From: Xanthomonas codiaei
GTDB lineage: Bacteria; Pseudomonadota; Gammaproteobacteria; Xanthomonadales; Xanthomonadaceae
Direction of reading: 5' to 3'
NCBI RefSeq assembly: GCF_002939785.1
Contig: NZ_MDEC01000003.1
Span: 1-64,000 of the forward strand
DNA: 64,000 nucleotides
The notes beneath the pieces were generated by a model. It made no database searches. It saw nothing but the letters and a program-made list of their open reading frames with translations, and had not been told where the DNA came from. A program made the position numbers and the translations under genes. Below, in pieces: positions 62,589 through 64,000 of the stretch. Within the stretch, counting starts at the first letter, position 1. Every line of letters begins with the position of its first letter.

Positions 62589-63179
62589 ATGACGTCCCGC
62601 AAACCCTTTCTTGCCCTGGCCATGCTGGCCGCGCTGTCGACCGGCGCAGTCGTCGCCGCCACCCCGCCGGCATCCGGCGATTCGCCGCGTCCTGCCAAGC
62701 TCGACAGCAATGGCGATGGCGTGATCGACCGCAGCGAAGCGGCCGCCAACCCGAAGCTGGCTGCGCAGTTCGACACGCTGGACGCCAACAAGGACGGCAA
62801 GCTCTCGCGTGATGAGCGTCCGCGCCATCGTGGCCCGGGCCGCGAAGGTCGCGGTGAGTGGCTGGCCAAGTTCGACACCAATAAGGACGGGCGCATCAGC
62901 CGCGAGGAGGCCAAGGCCGATCCGAAATTCGCTGCACGCTTCGAGCAGATGGACGTCAACAAGGATGGCTTCATCGACCGTGCCGACCGTGAGCTGCGCA
63001 TGCAGCAGCATCGCGATGCGTGGTTTGCCAAGGCCGATACCGACAAGGACGGCAAGCTGAGCAAGGCCGAGTTCGATGCGGCCTCGAAGCTGCGCGGCGA
63101 GCACGGCCCGCGTGGTCCGGGCGAGCATGGCGATCACGGCAAGCATCCGATGCCGCCCAGGCCCGCTGCCGCCAACTGA
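62589..63179 (+). CDS. Secreted EF-hand protein with five calcium-binding loops
   Basis: 196 residues. A signal peptide (RKPFLALAMLAALSTGAVVA) leads to five EF-hand loops: DSNGDGVIDRSE, DANKDGKLSRDE, DTNKDGRISREE, DVNKDGFIDRAD and DTDKDGKLSKAE. The first four have a hydrophobic residue before the loop. Calcium binding in the periplasm or outside is likely. The end is Gly/His/Pro-rich (HGPRGPGEHGDHGKHPMPP), possibly a metal-binding tail. AGGAG precedes the ATG at 62589. Divergent from bpt. Confidence 0.85.
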   Translation: MTSRKPFLALAMLAALSTGAVVAATPPASGDSPRPAKLDSNGDGVIDRSEAAANPKLAAQFDTLDANKDGKLSRDERPRHRGPGREGRGEWLAKFDTNKDGRISREEAKADPKFAARFEQMDVNKDGFIDRADRELRMQQHRDAWFAKADTDKDGKLSKAEFDAASKLRGEHGPRGPGEHGDHGKHPMPPRPAAAN

Positions 63180-63244
63180 GCGCGTAGCGCGCATCAATGT
63201 GAATGATGCAGCGGCCGGCGCGTGACGCGTGTCGGTCGCTGCAG

Positions 63245-63308
63245 GCAACAGCAACAGCAATACGCAACAGCAACAGCAATACGCGATACGCAACAGCAAC
63301 AGCAATAC
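63245..63308. repeat. Tandem repeat of GCAACAGCAACAGCAATAC
   Basis: Three perfect 19-bp copies: 63245-63263, 63264-63282 and 63290-63308. Copies two and three are separated by GCGATAC. Each copy contains CAACAG triplet steps. It lies after the EF-hand gene, outside coding sequence, and may vary in copy number between strains. Confidence 0.9.
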
Positions 63309-63329
63309 GCAACAAGGCGTCGATCGACC

Positions 63330-63359
63330 AACGGCCTCCTGCGCGAGCAGGGGGCCGTT
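63330..63359. terminator. Hairpin between convergent genes
   Basis: Stem AACGGCC-T-CCTGC / GCAGG-G-GGCCGTT with a GCGA loop, between the EF-hand gene (plus) and the last minus-strand gene. TTCTCGTT follows on the plus strand, a modest U-tract. Probably a bidirectional terminator. Confidence 0.65.
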
Positions 63360-63414
63360 CTCGTTGCCTGCAGTGGGCTGTCATTGGCGGTGTAGCGGTG
63401 ACGCCACGCCGGCC

Positions 63415-64000
63415 TCAAAGCATTCCCAGCTGCATGTAGTGACGCACGATCGGCAGCATGACTGCCGCCACGCTCGCCAGCATTGCACCCGGACTGAACA
63501 TGCAGCGGTACAGCAGCGGTGCCTGTGTGGCGCCGCGTCTGCGCGCATCGCGTTCCAGCATGGGGCGCATGACACGTGGCAGTACCCGGATGGATTGATA
63601 GCTGAGCACCGCCATGCCGGTGCAGAGCACCAGCAGCGATGGCCACGCACCGGCATCCAGCTTTTTAAGCAGGAGCGTGCCGCCGACCACCAGCACCGAC
63701 GTCAGCGTGGTCATGCGCATGAAGCGGCCAATGGCGGCTGCCTCAAGGTCAGTCTGTGCAAAGCGCAGCAGGTACCAGCACGACCAGTACGTGCCGAATC
63801 CGGCAACCAGCACGGCGCCGGTTGCGAACAGTGCCGGCATGCCGAGCCAGATGCTGAGCGCGCCAGCGGACCCACCCCCGCCGAGCACCGAGCCAGTCAC
63901 TGCGCTCATGCCCAGCTTGCCCGCGCCACCGAGACCGCCCAGCGCGATCGCCGCGCTTGCGGTGCATGGTGCCGCAAGCAGGGTTGCCGAGGTCACTGCG
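63415..64000 (-). CDS. Membrane protein, 5' end outside the window
   Basis: At least 194 residues with about five membrane segments (TYWSCWYLLRFA, TLTSVLVVGGTLLL, SLLVLCTGMAVLSY, MLASVAAVMLPIV among them) and an Ala/Gly-rich beginning. The frame is open to the window edge, so the true start is not visible; a GTG at 63996 is possible. I do not recognise the family. Confidence 0.6.
   Translation of the reverse strand, partial: AVTSATLLAAPCTASAAIALGGLGGAGKLGMSAVTGSVLGGGGSAGALSIWLGMPALFATGAVLVAGFGTYWSCWYLLRFAQTDLEAAAIGRFMRMTTLTSVLVVGGTLLLKKLDAGAWPSLLVLCTGMAVLSYQSIRVLPRVMRPMLERDARRRGATQAPLLYRCMFSPGAMLASVAAVMLPIVRHYMQLGML

Overview
The window reads as a chromosomal segment of a Xanthomonas-group gammaproteobacterium. 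DNA is GC-rich throughout. Three things point there: a lexA2-imuA-imuB-dnaE2 mutagenesis cassette with the operator known for Xanthomonas LexA2, two proteins ending in the XVIPCD tail that marks cargo of the Xanthomonadales antibacterial type IV secretion system, and an ACE-like M2 peptidase lipoprotein. No rRNA, tRNA, CRISPR array, complete insertion sequence or prophage was seen. Both ends cut through ordinary chromosome; the last gene (63415 to the edge) is incomplete.

Layout, left half. 414-4344 (minus) is a three-gene molybdenum hydroxylase operon (Fe-S, FAD and Moco subunits, each overlapping the next by ATGA). 4629-6550 is a DUF763 gene translationally coupled to a GIY-YIG-like nuclease gene. 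After a lysine/alanine-rich histone-like protein come an AbrB-Fic toxin-antitoxin pair (minus) and, divergently, lexA2-imuA-imuB-dnaE2 (8244-14348), with one perfect LexA2 operator between them. A repeat-rich stretch without genes follows, then an HDOD protein, an OPT peptide transporter, a MetA-like outer-membrane protein, an S9 peptidase, a PAS-AraC regulator, catalase KatE, an aldo/keto reductase and a carboxylesterase lipoprotein. gcvP (minus) is preceded by a tandem glycine riboswitch.

Layout, right half. An MFS drug exporter and a small conserved gene lead to a 644-residue XVIPCD effector and the M2 peptidase. 40065-46492 is a lipid A modification locus: phosphoethanolamine transferase, PAP2 phosphatase and an ArnT-like glycosyltransferase (minus), divergent from a two-component system (plus), with a TGTCGG direct repeat between them. 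Next are minCDE (minD starts with TTG), a GNAT enzyme, a DesK/NarL-type two-component pair, an SRPBCC protein, an AlkA-like glycosylase, a VanY-type peptidase, an SPFH/membrane/Arc three-gene operon and purT. 58399-60089 is an AT-richer island with an immunity-like lipoprotein followed by a second XVIPCD effector whose reading frame is broken at an A8 run. The end holds an endo/exonuclease/phosphatase lipoprotein, Bpt, a five-EF-hand secreted protein and a truncated membrane protein.

Most unusual item: the second effector. Its ribosome-binding site and its amino terminus (with the presumed catalytic His) lie in one frame, and the rest (with the presumed catalytic Cys and the secretion tail) lies in the -1 frame. 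The join is a dnaX-type A-AAA-AAG slippery heptamer. This could be programmed frameshifting, transcript slippage, phase variation, a recent knock-out or a sequencing error.
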